64,000 bases of DNA from Glebionis coronaria (lineage: Eukaryota; Streptophyta; Magnoliopsida; Asterales; Asteraceae): contig CM046876.1 in NCBI GenBank assembly GCA_025667525.1, positions 535,296,038 through 535,360,037 on the forward strand. Reading direction: 5' to 3'. A model generated the notes under the pieces. The model made no database searches, was not told the DNA's origin, and saw nothing but the letters and a program-made list of their open reading frames with translations. Shown here in pieces: positions 9,624 to 20,739 of the stretch (positions are counted from its first letter, which is position 1; the number at the start of each line of letters is the position of its first letter). The position numbers and the translations under genes are program-made.

Positions 9624-12243
9624 TGTCACACCCTACCATGGCGGAATATGGGGCGTGACGTATGGATATCATCACAACAATAGCATGTCTATAGAGTTAA
9701 CTAAATAAAATAGAAATGTCATAAAAAGGGTGACACAATGTCATGACAATATCTCAAACAATGCAGGCGTCTAGCTAAGTAGGTTACAAGTCTACCTCTT
9801 ACCAAAGACATTCAAAAAACACACAACAAACATATAGGTGTCTACAAAGTATCACTTATTCAAGCATACAAAAGAAAACTAAGAAGGAACGGGGATCTCC
9901 TTCTAAATGCATTCCTACGCGACTTCAAAATCCTAGCCACTTATGTTCTCACGCATAACCACATTCTCACCTGAAAGAGACACTAAAACACGTCAACAAT
10001 AATGTTGGTGAGAGTCATAGGTTTAGATTCTAACGCCAAATCAATTATAAGCTGTGAATAATAACCATCAATAAAAGAACATATGAACAATGTGCTACAA
10101 TTATGCATTAACAACTAACATTCAAGATTAACCAATCATCACAATTCCAAGGCTCCAAGCCTTAGCAATCACCATAATTCCAAGGCTTCAAGCCTTCCCA
10201 ATCACCATGGTCCCATAGGCGCCCATACACCTATGAACCAATCCCAAGGCCCCGCCTTGTCAACATCCCCTTGGTACCAAGTCAAACCATAATAACGGAG
10301 ACGGTACGTGTCCCCCGATCCAAATCATAAACACAATCAAGAATCACATAGCAGTTAATCACATAAGTGTACACACAAGTCCATCACAAACCATAAAAAC
10401 ATTCACAACATTATTTACAAAACCATACAGTGTCTCTTCCATCCCATCTTGAAATCAAAACAATTATACTCATAAAAACATGGGACTATGAAACTCACCT
10501 GAATAAGCTTCACCAAGTATCCGCGCTCTAGCAAAATCTAAACACACAAACATATACAATCAAGACATGAACCACATACCAAAATGGCTCATCAATCTAT
10601 TATGGATATCTAACCTTCTCCTACAACTTAACCCCATTTATATGCCAAAATCATCTCATTACACCCCTCTATAAAGCCCTTAACTTATTTTAGTTCATAA
10701 CTCGTCTCGTTAACATTTAACCCAAAACAGTCCTGTTTTTCATAATCCGTATTATGAGCCAAACGCCCACCAAACCGAAACCACATTCCTTGAAACGAAA
10801 ATCCCATAAACTTATATGTGTTAGCTAAAATCTCAGATCTTTCCCCAACATCAAAGTAATTTTAAGTCCCCGGTATACAACTTATACTTTCGCCTATCCA
10901 TATTTTACCGATTTTAAACATATGAAATGTTTGTTATAATCAGAGGGTCTTACCCTATCCCATTTGCTTAGCCTTCTCCAGATATTTTATTTAATATATA
11001 ATCTAAGTCTCATATTCATTTGAAGCTCCAATTATAACCCTAAGTACCCCAAAAAATTCAAAAGATAAACCGAAAACATGCTGATCCAAAAACTGTTTTA
11101 ACACCCGACTGATGTAACCTGGTTTTCACCTACTTCCCGACCTCCAATTTATTTCTCGTTTCTTGCATTTGAAAGCCAATTAAATTACCTTTCTAGGTCC
11201 ATAAGATTCGAAAACTAAAAGTTTGTAAAACTCTAGTTATGATCAAAACAATGGACCAAAAATTATGCCCAGTTTTTAAGAATGATTTTAAACATGATTA
11301 AACCCTAATTACAATCTATAATCATAATAAACAAATTAATTAATTCATATGAACCCTAATTACATTAATCTCAGAAATCTCATAAACCTAATCTATAATA
11401 AGATTAATTACATGATTAGGTTAATTAAAATCATAAATTAAAGAAGACTTTCGAAGGTTTTACCTTAGAAATCAATGGAAGAATTTGTTTTTGAAGAAAC
11501 CTAATTCCACCATTCATGGAATTCGACTAGGAGAGGTTGCGGGGAGTAAAAATCTGATGTTTTTGGTTATGGTATGGGTTTAGTGTAAACCTAAAGGCCT
11601 CCTAATCCAATTACAAGTTCATTGGGCTTGTTATTGGGCTTTTTTGTAAATTTCACCTTCTCTTTTCTTTTAGAAGCCCAAACCAAAGGCCTAAAGCCCT
11701 ATAATCTGATTTTTATTAATATTTTTATTGTTTACTCAATAGTAAAACCTATCATTACCTTCAGGTCATTATCGGGCCATAACCTGAAAGCCTTACGTAA
11801 TTTTTTCGACTTTTTACGCGATTACCGTAAAATACGTAAAATACATAATTTTATGAAAACTCTTAAAATAAGTTAGTGACTTAATCATTAAGTCTAAAAT
11901 AACCTAAAACTAGCCCGTATATTATTCCCGACACTAAATCCTTAGTCCGAGACCTCTAAACGCTAAACACTCGCATCGTAAATATACGATTTACTATAAT
12001 ATATATACGTATATATAAAAACTTAAAATAACACTGTTTCATTTCATAGTCACTACCACGTGAGCTCATGAACATGAAATAACCACACATCGTTTCACTT
12101 ACAGCGTACCCTGTACCCGCAAACGATGTCCAAACCACACTTTATTCACACCAATTAACACATAAACACATAATGACACGTAATTTCACGAAATATGCAC
12201 AAAATAAAACTAAGTGACGAACATAAAAACCGTGGTTGTCACA
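9624..12243 (-). mobile_element. element 1, left (3') LTR
   Basis: 2620 bp from TGTCACACCC to GTGGTTGTCACA. It has near-identical counterparts at 20140-20199 and 32254-34817. A likely TATA box on the minus strand lies near 10636-10643 (GCATATAAATGGG), and the same place in the other LTR reads GTATATAAATAGG. The 84-85 codon open frames at 11622 and 34193 are paired shadows within the LTRs, not genes. Confidence 0.9.
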
Positions 12244-12258
12244 TCACTCCCTCCTAAT
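12244..12258 (-). other. polypurine tract of element 1
   Basis: The minus strand reads AGGAGGGAGTGA immediately upstream of the 3' LTR, the expected primer for plus-strand DNA synthesis. Confidence 0.7.
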
Positions 12259-15200
12259 AGAAATCTCGTCCCGATATTTACTCCTTAGGATCAACAAATC
12301 ACATGAGGATACTTGTTCTAAGTGAACTCCTCTCATTTCCACATGAACTTTAGTTCATGAATCAATTTACCAGATATATTAACCAAAAATATTTAACTTC
12401 ATTATCAAACTCTTGACCTCACAATCCATAAATCTTATAAATGACTCTTTGATAATCAAAGACTCTTTTCATCACAAATTTCGAATAACCGTACATGCAA
12501 ATATGCATTCTCAAACCACATTTCCTAAACCTTAATGCATGAAATATATCATGTACACCACTTAATTTCTCCCAGGTAATTCTATACCCATAAGCTACTG
12601 GTCCGATCTTTCCAAAGATCATAAATGGACCTACAAAACTCGGCATCAACTTTTCCTGTTTTACCAAAACATACCACCCGTTATTATGGGTGAAAATTCC
12701 TACATAACTTTGTCACTAAACTCTAGTGGTTTCCTTCTTTTCAACATAGCATCTCTTGTTGCTCTCATCCTTTCCACAAATACCATTACTATATTAGTAG
12801 TCTCTTTCACCAATTTTAGTCCACCATAAGGACAACTCACCCTATCCTTCCATATAGTGCCTCAAATGGCCTTCATCGACTTCTAGTATGATACAGTAAC
12901 TATCATTATATGAAAACTCAGACATTGGTATCGAGTTTCCCACCTCCATCTAAATCAATCACCCAAGCTCTTAACACGACTCCTATACTTGTAGCAATCT
13001 CTCACTTCGTCCATCCATTTCCAATCAGCCGTATATACTCATATCCAATCATGTTCATCAAATCCCTTTAGTCCGTACCCTAAACCACATAAAAATTTCC
13101 AATTTCCTTACAAAAGTGACCTATGACACTCTTTCATATATTCATTAGTTAGTTCCGTCAACAACCATCCAAACCCATGCTACAACTACTTCCATTAAAT
13201 TTGGATAACTCATTAGTACCACCCATACACTTCTTTTCTCACTTTCCTCAATGAAGGATTTTTAATGATCCTTTATACTCTACTTACCCTTGAAACATAT
13301 TCAACTCTTTCTAATACAATTAGCTACATTTCTTCCTTTATACCTACAAAATGTCTTACCTTCAAGGTCATAGTGCTCCTCGTCTCGTCTCAGTTAAACC
13401 AAGCCCTTCGTCTCTCATGACACATCACATCTATAACTCCTCATCCCTTCGATTATCGATACTAAGCCTTCCAATCACACAATATAGGTCAGTGCCATTC
13501 CCTTTTCCACACTACAACAATATTAGCCTACTTTGTGCTTTAGTCTACTCATTAGTCTCTACCAAAGTTTTACCTGCGGTTCCTATCTCGACCTATTTCA
13601 TTCATGATTCGCATCTATCCACACTTCTTTCTTCTTACTCAACTCATGCCATACATCACGATGTGATGCTTCCCGTCTATCAAGTCATCTACACGTCGAA
13701 ATTACCTAAGTAACTTCACTTGTTTTCCTTATGACCAATTCTCCTACTCCCTCCTAATAGGGATAGATTAAAGTTTCTCGTGATTCCACTCGGATCACAC
13801 TGTCATCTAAAACCCATATTAGTTTTCATTTGTCTAAACCAAGCCATATTATAAATTCTTACATAGGTCTCATAACTCTCTTCTTGACATTGCACCTATC
13901 ATGTGGTACTTCAATCATCAACTTCTAGGGATACCTGGTTCTATCCTTCGAATGTTCTCCCTAATTCATTCACTATCATGTCCAACCAAAATTTCACACT
14001 CAATTCATCAACTCTATGGAAATTGTTAGTGCATTGGATAATGCATAACTGTTTCTTCCAAAGATCCTTCATAAACACCTTCACTAAACCGACCATCTAA
14101 TCACTTCTCCACGAACTTATTCGGATCCAACTTCACTGCTCATCCATCGATATTGATCGGCACGAAATTCTATCTTTGTGTAGTCACTCGACTCCCCTTG
14201 TCACTTCCAAGAGTTCTTAATCTCCCACGTTATGTAGTCACTCCATCATGATCTATCGGTTCAGCTCTTTGTAGCTCCACTCCGGTACTCCATCTGTCCT
14301 TCTTCGTCACGAACCATACGAAGATTCCCATCATAGTGCTTGTCACCTTTCTAGTCCTTGAAACTTTTGTGACTCCTTCGAAATCTCTTGCATCCTTCTT
14401 TAAGCCGGCACGTAGTCCTTTCAGCTCCGTGCTTCACGATCTAGCTCTTCACGCACTCCTTCTCGTCTACATGATGTTACCTAGGAACTTCACACTACGC
14501 AGTAGCTTCTAACTTCAACTCATCAACCACAATATTTCTAAAGTTACTTCAACCCCTCAATGGCTCACTCTTCCTTAATTGTTGTACTTCACCATTAATC
14601 AGCTTCCTACCAATCATTCTTTCACATTTATGTTTTCCTTCGCGTGTCTACTACTACCTTGCCTCCATAACTATACCTTTTTCCTGGCGTGTTATTTTCC
14701 CAATCTTTCCATTAGTAGAAACTTTCTACTCTACCCTCACATTCGCTAGTACTTTCATCAATATCCTAATGGTACTTCAACAAACTTCTCATAGCATGAC
14801 ATCTCGTTCCTACGACCAATCAACTAACTTTACTTACTCTATAATTCTCGTAACCAATATAAGTTTCAAAACTCCACAAATCTTAATCATTTGTTCAACA
14901 CAACCTTTAAACCAAAAGACATCTCTCCATTCTAATATCTAACCATAAGTAATACTACCCAACTCTATCATCTCATCCTACCGTTTCCACAACCGCATAA
15001 CTAAATCAACCATGACATACACTATAAGAATTCCAAACAATCGTGTCCCAAAATAAAATATAGGGTAAAACGAACCCTAGACAAAACAACTAAAAACAAA
15101 ACAATGGAATCCGAAAGATCAATGGAGTGTGCCAACAAGAAAAGTCATACTCATCACGATTTGTATTACAAAATTTCAATATCTTAGAGAATTTCAAATT

Positions 15201-15514
15201 TTCATCTCAATTAGTTACCTCATATTAGGACCATATTTTAACACCAATAAATGAAATCATAGTCATATTTTACCATCTCTGTTACTATCAAAGGGCACAG
15301 CTCAGTTAGTTTACTAAAACTCACTTTAGCTATCATCTCATTTAACAATAAACTCATCTTTTATCTTCATTATTTTATCAAAGGTATCCACTAGTTAGTA
15401 TATTATAACGTTATTTTAACCATTATCTTATTTACACACATTAAACTCATTTCACTTGTTATTATGAAACCAATACGTGTTTATAAAATATGTTTTTTCT
15501 ATTCATTTTATTCT
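12259..15514 (-). pseudogene. decayed gypsy pol (reverse transcriptase to integrase) of element 1
   Basis: Heavily mutated. The best-preserved part is the integrase C-terminus at 12419-12780: RKPLEFSDKV, then PSFVGPFMIFGKIGPVAYGY and LSGVHDIFHALRFRKCGL, matching the gypsy pattern of a GPF...RIGPVAY stretch followed by SGVH.TFHVS.LKKC. Further upstream, EFSYNDSY lies near 12905, and a weak VTKKDRWSTG near 14290-14335 may be the front of the reverse transcriptase. Frames shift often and no active-site set survives. Plus-strand open frames here (for example 13351-13713) look like chance frames in C- and T-rich decayed sequence. Confidence 0.6.
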
Positions 15515-15515
15515 A

Positions 15516-15546
<31 letters not shown>

Positions 15547-15547
15547 T
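15515..15547. repeat. (ATT)n microsatellite at the 3' end of non-LTR remnant A
   Basis: About eleven ATT units. On the minus strand it forms an (AAT)n tail some 30 bp after the stop codon of the non-LTR remnant. Confidence 0.9.
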
Positions 15548-15584
15548 TATAATAATAACCATCACTTCATTAAAATAATAGGAT

Positions 15585-17849
15585 TTACAAGAAATTAGTG
15601 GGAAGCCGAGATACTATCTGGGCTCCCACTCCTTTAGCAATAGCGAAACTAATCCTATTAAATATATGAGCAGCAGCACGTGCCCCAATACCCTGAGCCA
15701 TGGAGAACTTCCGGATCCGCTTCAGCAAAGTAAATGCGTCTTCTTCTAATTCCCCAAATGAAGAAAAAGAGAATGGGAGAAACCCATGTCCAATAGCCGC
15801 ACACTTAGTTGTATACTTAACACGTATACGTTGTGCAACATTAACCACCACACGACCAGGCACAAAATCAGCCATCCCGGTTTGGGTCAAAGGCGAGGAT
15901 CCAGTCAGATCCACACAAACATCAAAAATCTCTCCATCCCATGAGTAAAGTAATATATCTGCTGGACGTAATCGCTTGTTAGACCCCCAGTCCGATATCA
16001 ACTTCTTTACCCGCTGAAATCCCCGAACGATAACAAATGTCAAGAAGGGTATCACGTACAATATTATGCCGATGCTTAATCCTAACAGTACCAGCACACG
16101 ATACCGCATGATCCCCAGCAAAAACCCTTGAGCACGCTAAACAAGGCTTCGACACAGAAAATAAGGGGATACCTAACCGATAACATAAAACACAACGGTA
16201 AGCCTTACCGTTCATTGTTTGCCCCAATCTGGAAACAGGAACCGCCATAAGCCAATTAGAGGTGTGCTCCTCCTTTTGAGATTCCCATAAGGCCATCTGT
16301 CGAGGAGATAAGAAAAATGTGGATTCTGCATTTTTGGTAATCCATGTGAAATATATATCTACCATTTTTTTCATGAGTTTGGGGGCAGCGATCTCACTTT
16401 GATTGCTCAAAGGTCAGTCTCCATAGATTTATTAAACATAAGAACCGCATCATCAAAATTAGGTCCGGAAGTAACAATACCAGTATGTCGAAGAAGATTA
16501 GTTTGTAAGTCAGCCGATTGTAAACGTGAAGCAAGAAAGGCATAATGCAAAACATCCCCGGCAGAATAAACACCAAGCCCTCCAAATCCAAAGGGTAAAG
16601 TGGCAAGCCTCCATTGCCACTCGCCAAATCCAGGTCCAGAAGCAGTGACAATACGCTCTAATGAAGAACGAAGAGCCACGTCAAAAGAACGTTGGGCAGA
16701 CTCAAAGACACACGGAGGGCATGTGCGCATAGTAAAGTATAGTCTGGAAATACCCGTACAAGAGCGAAGAAGCAGCAACTCACACTGAGGATCATTAAGC
16801 TTAGAAACTTACTCCATAAGCACAATAGTTTTAGCCACTCTCTTCATTACAAGCTCATTGAAAAAATCAAAGTTCACACTAGCAGGTCCACTAAGTAATT
16901 TAACACCATTCATGGGTCGGGCAATATTAAGAGGAAAAAAGCCTGCACGCCTACTTCGAGGGTCTTCCTTTGGCCAAAAAACTTCTGTTTTATCAACATT
17001 GAGATGTAAGCCATACCCAGGTCCATCATCCATAATTAACTTTAAAACCTCCCCCACAACTAAAGTATCTCCAACAATAGTACCGTCATCCAAATACCAG
17101 GCATGTAGGGAGAGGCTAAAGGATTCTCGAATCTTACAAATCAAAGGATGTAACACAAGGGAGAAAAGTAAAGGGCCAAGAGGGTCACCCTGTTGCACCC
17201 CTTGGCACGACCATAACGTGTGTTCCCCGTAATACAACCTAGCTGGGTTAGAGTAGCAGAATTCTACCCAACGTGAGATAGCAGGACAATGCAGGCGAAC
17301 TTCACGAAGCATAACCTCTCGATCTACCAAGTTGAAGGCATTCTTAAAATCCACCAGCAACATCGAAAGACCAACAACATCACCACAACCCTCAATCAAG
17401 CGATTTACGGCATGTAATATAGCCTCACTTCCTCCCGACACCCCAACACCAAACTATAAACCATCCAAATAACTATCTAAAGAATGACCAATCATAATAG
17501 CACTAACCTTGGAGACCAGACGTCTCCAGACAGTACCCACAGCTATAGGATGAATACCACCACCTGGCTTAACAAGCGGTGTAAGAGGGGCACTAGCAAT
17601 ATACTCGCCCAAAATCTGAGGACACTTCCCAGCAAGAAAGAGATTCACCACTTGGGTGATAGAGGAGACCAACTCGTCAGAGACAGCAACAGCTGCTCCA
17701 CTAAAGCAATCCATTAGGTGTTGGGCACGCAACCCATCACGCCCACAAGACGTGCCACGAGGGAAACTCTTAATTCTGTCAAGAACCACAGTTGCAGACG
17801 CATTGAGAGAATATAGATCAATAGATGTATGTGGCAAAGATGGAGCGGA
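15585..17849 (-). pseudogene. non-LTR reverse transcriptase with CCHC and restriction-like endonuclease motifs, remnant A
   Basis: Reads from TKHPFQSAPSLPH to VSRLPTNFL then stop. Reverse-transcriptase landmarks: SFPRGTSCGRDGLRAQH, GGGIHPIAVGTVWRRL, LLVDFKNAFNLVDRE, GVQQGDPLGPLLF, and catalytic YLDD at 17085-17096 (AWYLDDGTIVGD). Next come LHLNVDKTEVFWP and LATLPFGFGGLGVYSAGD. The C-terminus has a knuckle, CLACSRVFAGDHAVSC, then RHNIVRDTLLDICYRSG, RPADILLYSWDG, DVCVDLTG and RIRVKY. This order (CCHC, R-H, RPxD, DVxVD, K/R-x-x-KY) matches the PD-(D/E)XK endonuclease of R2-type non-LTR elements (my inference). Damage: stops near 17454 and 16809, frameshifts near 16410 and 15985. The N-terminus is missing. 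Sense genes do not exist on the plus strand here. Confidence 0.75.
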
Positions 17850-18590
17850 TTGGAAAGGGTGCTTAGTCTGGATCCGTTTAAGTAAGGTAACCGCATCATC
17901 CTATAATTCTCCCAAGGAAGAGAAAGAAAAGGGAATGAACCCCATATCCGATAGTCTCACACTTAGCCTCGTACTTGACACGTTTACGACGTGCCGCATC
18001 AATAACCACACGGCCGAGAATGAAATCAGTCATCGCGGTTTGCGTCAATGCCGAAGACCCCGTCAAATCCACACACACATCTAGCCCTCCATCCAATGAG
18101 TAAAGTAACATATCCGCTGGGCGTAAGGGTTTGTCACACCCCCCAACCAACCCGATATCAACTTCCTTACCAGCTGAAATCCCATATCGATAGCAAATGT
18201 CGACAAGAGCATCATGCACAACATTATGACGATGTTCTATACCAATAATACCAGCGTACGACACAACATGATCCCCAGAAATATCCCCATTAAAAACCCT
18301 GGAGCAAGCTAAACAAGGTTTCGGAACAGAAAATAAGTGGACGCCTAACCGATAACATAACACACAACGGTAAGTTTTACCATTCATAGTCTATCTTAAA
18401 CCAGAAATCGGAACCACCCTAAGCCAGTCAGTACTGTGATCCTCCATTTGAGATTTCCACAAAGCCATTTGTCGAGGAGATAAAGAAAGTAGATTCCGCA
18501 GTATTGGTAACCCGTGTGAAATATATATCTGCCAATTTCTTCATGAGTTTGGGGACAGCGATCTCACTTGGATTACTTAAAAGGTGATGA
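17850..18590 (-). pseudogene. second copy (B) of the same non-LTR C-terminus, upstream of copy A
   Basis: Reads SNPSEIAVPKLMKKLADIYF, TYRCVLCYRLGVHLFSVPK, CLACSRVFNGDISGDHVVSY (final Cys of the knuckle now Tyr), RHNVVHDALVDICYRYG, RPADMLLYSLDG, DVCVDLTGSS and KRVKYEAKC, then SSLGEL, stop, DDAVTLLKRI. It breaks off there and continues in the same frame into the TKHPF start of copy A. It duplicates the C-terminal third of copy A at clear but lower identity, so this is a different family copy. It carries an in-frame stop after ISGLR and another in GEL*DDAV. Confidence 0.75.
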
Positions 18591-18594
18591 ACCC

Positions 18595-18595
<1 letters not shown>

Positions 18596-18633
<38 letters not shown>

Positions 18634-18634
18634 T
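18596..18634. repeat. (ATT)n microsatellite on the far side of the non-LTR insertion
   Basis: About twelve ATT units directly beyond the start of copy B. Together with the tract at 15515-15547 it brackets the 3-kb non-LTR block. Confidence 0.9.
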
Positions 18635-20124
18635 CATATAATCCATTTAGGCTTGTTATAACTAAACTATTACACGTTTACAAGGTGTGGTGTAATTATT
18701 ATAATAAAATATCCCTTTTTACTATTTCCGTCTATTTAGTTACTTCTAAAATTTTAACTTCACTTTTAAGAAAATTATCGTAAAATTTCCTGACCCTTTA
18801 TATGTACCATCACATGATACCTAGAAAACTAATCCATTCATTGTCAAGATTTTTTTTAACTTACTACCAGTAAACTTAAAGAAAAGTTATGTAAGTCAAG
18901 ATATCATACCGTACACTTACAAAGTATTTTCAAAAGCATTTTCCTTTAATTAGCTAGACTTCTTTGCAAGAAAATTTGGTAGTTTTCATCAATTAAAATA
19001 CATACCCGAATGTAGACACACTTCAAAAGATTCAAAACGTCGTTGGAACTCCATCAAACTCCAACGCTAATAAATTGTTTAAACACGAGAGACCACTAGG
19101 TATGTTCAAGTTATAATAACTACTGAACGACCGTAAATCATAACATAACATCAACTAGTATACATACATCCGCATATGTATACCTATTAAATCTCCCAAA
19201 CATACTCGTTATCATACATGTCAAGTCAATCAATCGCTTCATACGCTCGTTTTTCCATACGATTAATCACCATCTCACCATCTCGCCATGCCACAACAAG
19301 GCATAAAACCCATCACTAAAACTAAACCATATCGTGTGACCACATAATCACACAACACGACTATAACCCAAAACATATAACACAACAAACAATAGCCATA
19401 TCATAGGCAACCATTACATACACCCCTATTGTCTACAAATACCCAAAATACACATCTCATCATATACAAGCATGTACTAACCCCTTTTTCATGCAACCAT
19501 ACTTGGAAGGCCATCGGTGTTGTGGCACATATATAATTACATAGGTCTCCATAATTATAAATGTCCCCTTTCACCCATGTACACCCTCATATGACGACAC
19601 TTATAAGAAATTAGTACTACACGGAACACATAAGTATACCACATATATACCACATAAAATACACTCTGTATATAAAATAAGAACATCTCATACGTCAACC
19701 CTAACTTCATTCATAACTCGAGGCTCAATCGCCAAAAAAATCAATAACAACAAAATATCCAACATTAAAAAATGACCATAACAATTCAGGCGAAAATTCG
19801 AATCTACTACTAGTCGCAGACTCAACATCGGTACTATCCTATTATTACCTAGCGCACCTTTTCTTCTACGCGACATGGGTAACACTAAATAGGTTCCTAC
19901 ATTTTTGGTTCATACGTCGCATCAATAGAAAATAAATGAATGTACTTACATATATTATATCTCAATAAGTAAGTATGAAAGTAAATAAAAATCTAAAACG
20001 AAATTAATACTTAAGCACTCCATATACTATAATGCACACATTCCCCTATGGCACCTACATGCATGGATCCTTAAGCCATAGACTATGCTACTAGACTAGG
20101 CAACCTAATTCTTTATAACCATTG
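18635..20124 (-). other. decayed gag/leader region of element 1
   Basis: No intact coding sequence. A minus-strand stretch at 19688-19885 starting MLPMSRRRKGALGNN resembles the basic start of some gypsy Gag proteins, but the similarity is weak. The rest is AT-rich DNA up to the primer site. Confidence 0.4.
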
Positions 20125-20136
20125 TCTCTGATACCA
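20125..20136 (-). other. primer binding site of element 1 (initiator tRNA-Met type)
   Basis: The minus strand reads TGGTATCAGAGA three bases after the LTR end, the usual tRNA-iMet complement. This fixes the minus orientation of element 1. Confidence 0.8.
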
Positions 20137-20139
20137 TTC

Positions 20140-20199
20140 GGTCACACCCCACCATGGCGGAATATGGGGCGCGACGTATGGATATCATCACAACAATAG
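20140..20199 (-). mobile_element. element 1, right (5') LTR, first segment
   Basis: The first 60 bp match 9624 onward (CACACCCCACCATGGCGG against CACACCCTACCATGGCGG). The terminal TG is mutated to GG. It is interrupted after AATAG by element 2. Confidence 0.88.
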
Positions 20200-20664
20200 T
20201 GTTAGGACCATTGGAATAGTTAATTGTAATAGGTATACTAGGAGGTATGTAGTTCCTCCTGGTCATAGTAGTAGTAGGAGCAAGTCGTGCTCCTGGTCTT
20301 AGTTAAAGTCAAACTTTATTATTTAGTTATTATTCTGTTAGGATATGATGAGATATGTTAGGAAAGGATATGCATATCAGTTTTACACGTTTTGTTTAAT
20401 GATGTATTAGGGTTTCCTTGTAGTATAAAAGGAACCTTAGGCAGAAGGGTTATGCACACCTTCATCAAACGTAATTCTAGTTATCATTAATATTAGAAAT
20501 CCTTAGAAAAGGATCAAGTCATTATAGTTATTCTGTTCTTCTTTATAGTATTTGTATTCCGCACTTATATTATGTATAGAGTCTCTCTATGAATAGACTT
20601 GTGATTACAGAAGTCGTTCACCGTTCCTGACAGGCTGCAAGATCCACATCTAGTGGACCCAACA
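20200..20664 (+). mobile_element. element 2, 5' LTR
   Basis: 465 bp, TGTTAGGACC to GACCCAACA. It has a TATA box at 20424-20430 and two short inverted repeats (AGGAGCA-AGTCG-TGCTCCT; AGGAGG...CCTCCT). Confidence 0.95.
20424..20430 (+). promoter_or_regulatory. TATA box of the element 2 LTR
   Basis: TAGTATAAAAGG, conserved in the 3' LTR at 32008-32014. The transcript would start roughly 30 bp downstream. Confidence 0.65.
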
Positions 20665-20666
20665 AG

Positions 20667-20679
20667 TGGTATCAGAGCC
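20667..20679 (+). other. primer binding site of element 2 (initiator tRNA-Met)
   Basis: TGGTATCAGAGCC, a full match to the plant tRNA-iMet complement, two bases after the LTR. Confidence 0.92.
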
Positions 20680-20739
20680 TGGGAGAGTCTTTGTACAAGA
20701 AGAATCAATTTTTCTCATTACTAACATTTTTGTTTAATC

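Noticed and set aside
11622..11876. 85-codon open frame as a gene
   Set aside because: Lies within the element 1 LTR and recurs at 34193-34450; no domain. It is repeated only because the LTR is repeated.
13351..13713. 120-codon plus-strand open frame
   Set aside because: Ser/Thr/Pro-rich chance frame opposite decayed pol; no family resemblance.
17656..18084. 142-codon plus-strand open frame
   Set aside because: Antisense of the non-LTR remnants, which carry the recognisable RT and C-terminal motifs on the minus strand.
20667..20679. tRNA-Met gene
   Set aside because: Only the 13-nt primer complement is present, with no cloverleaf; the same holds for the other primer sites.
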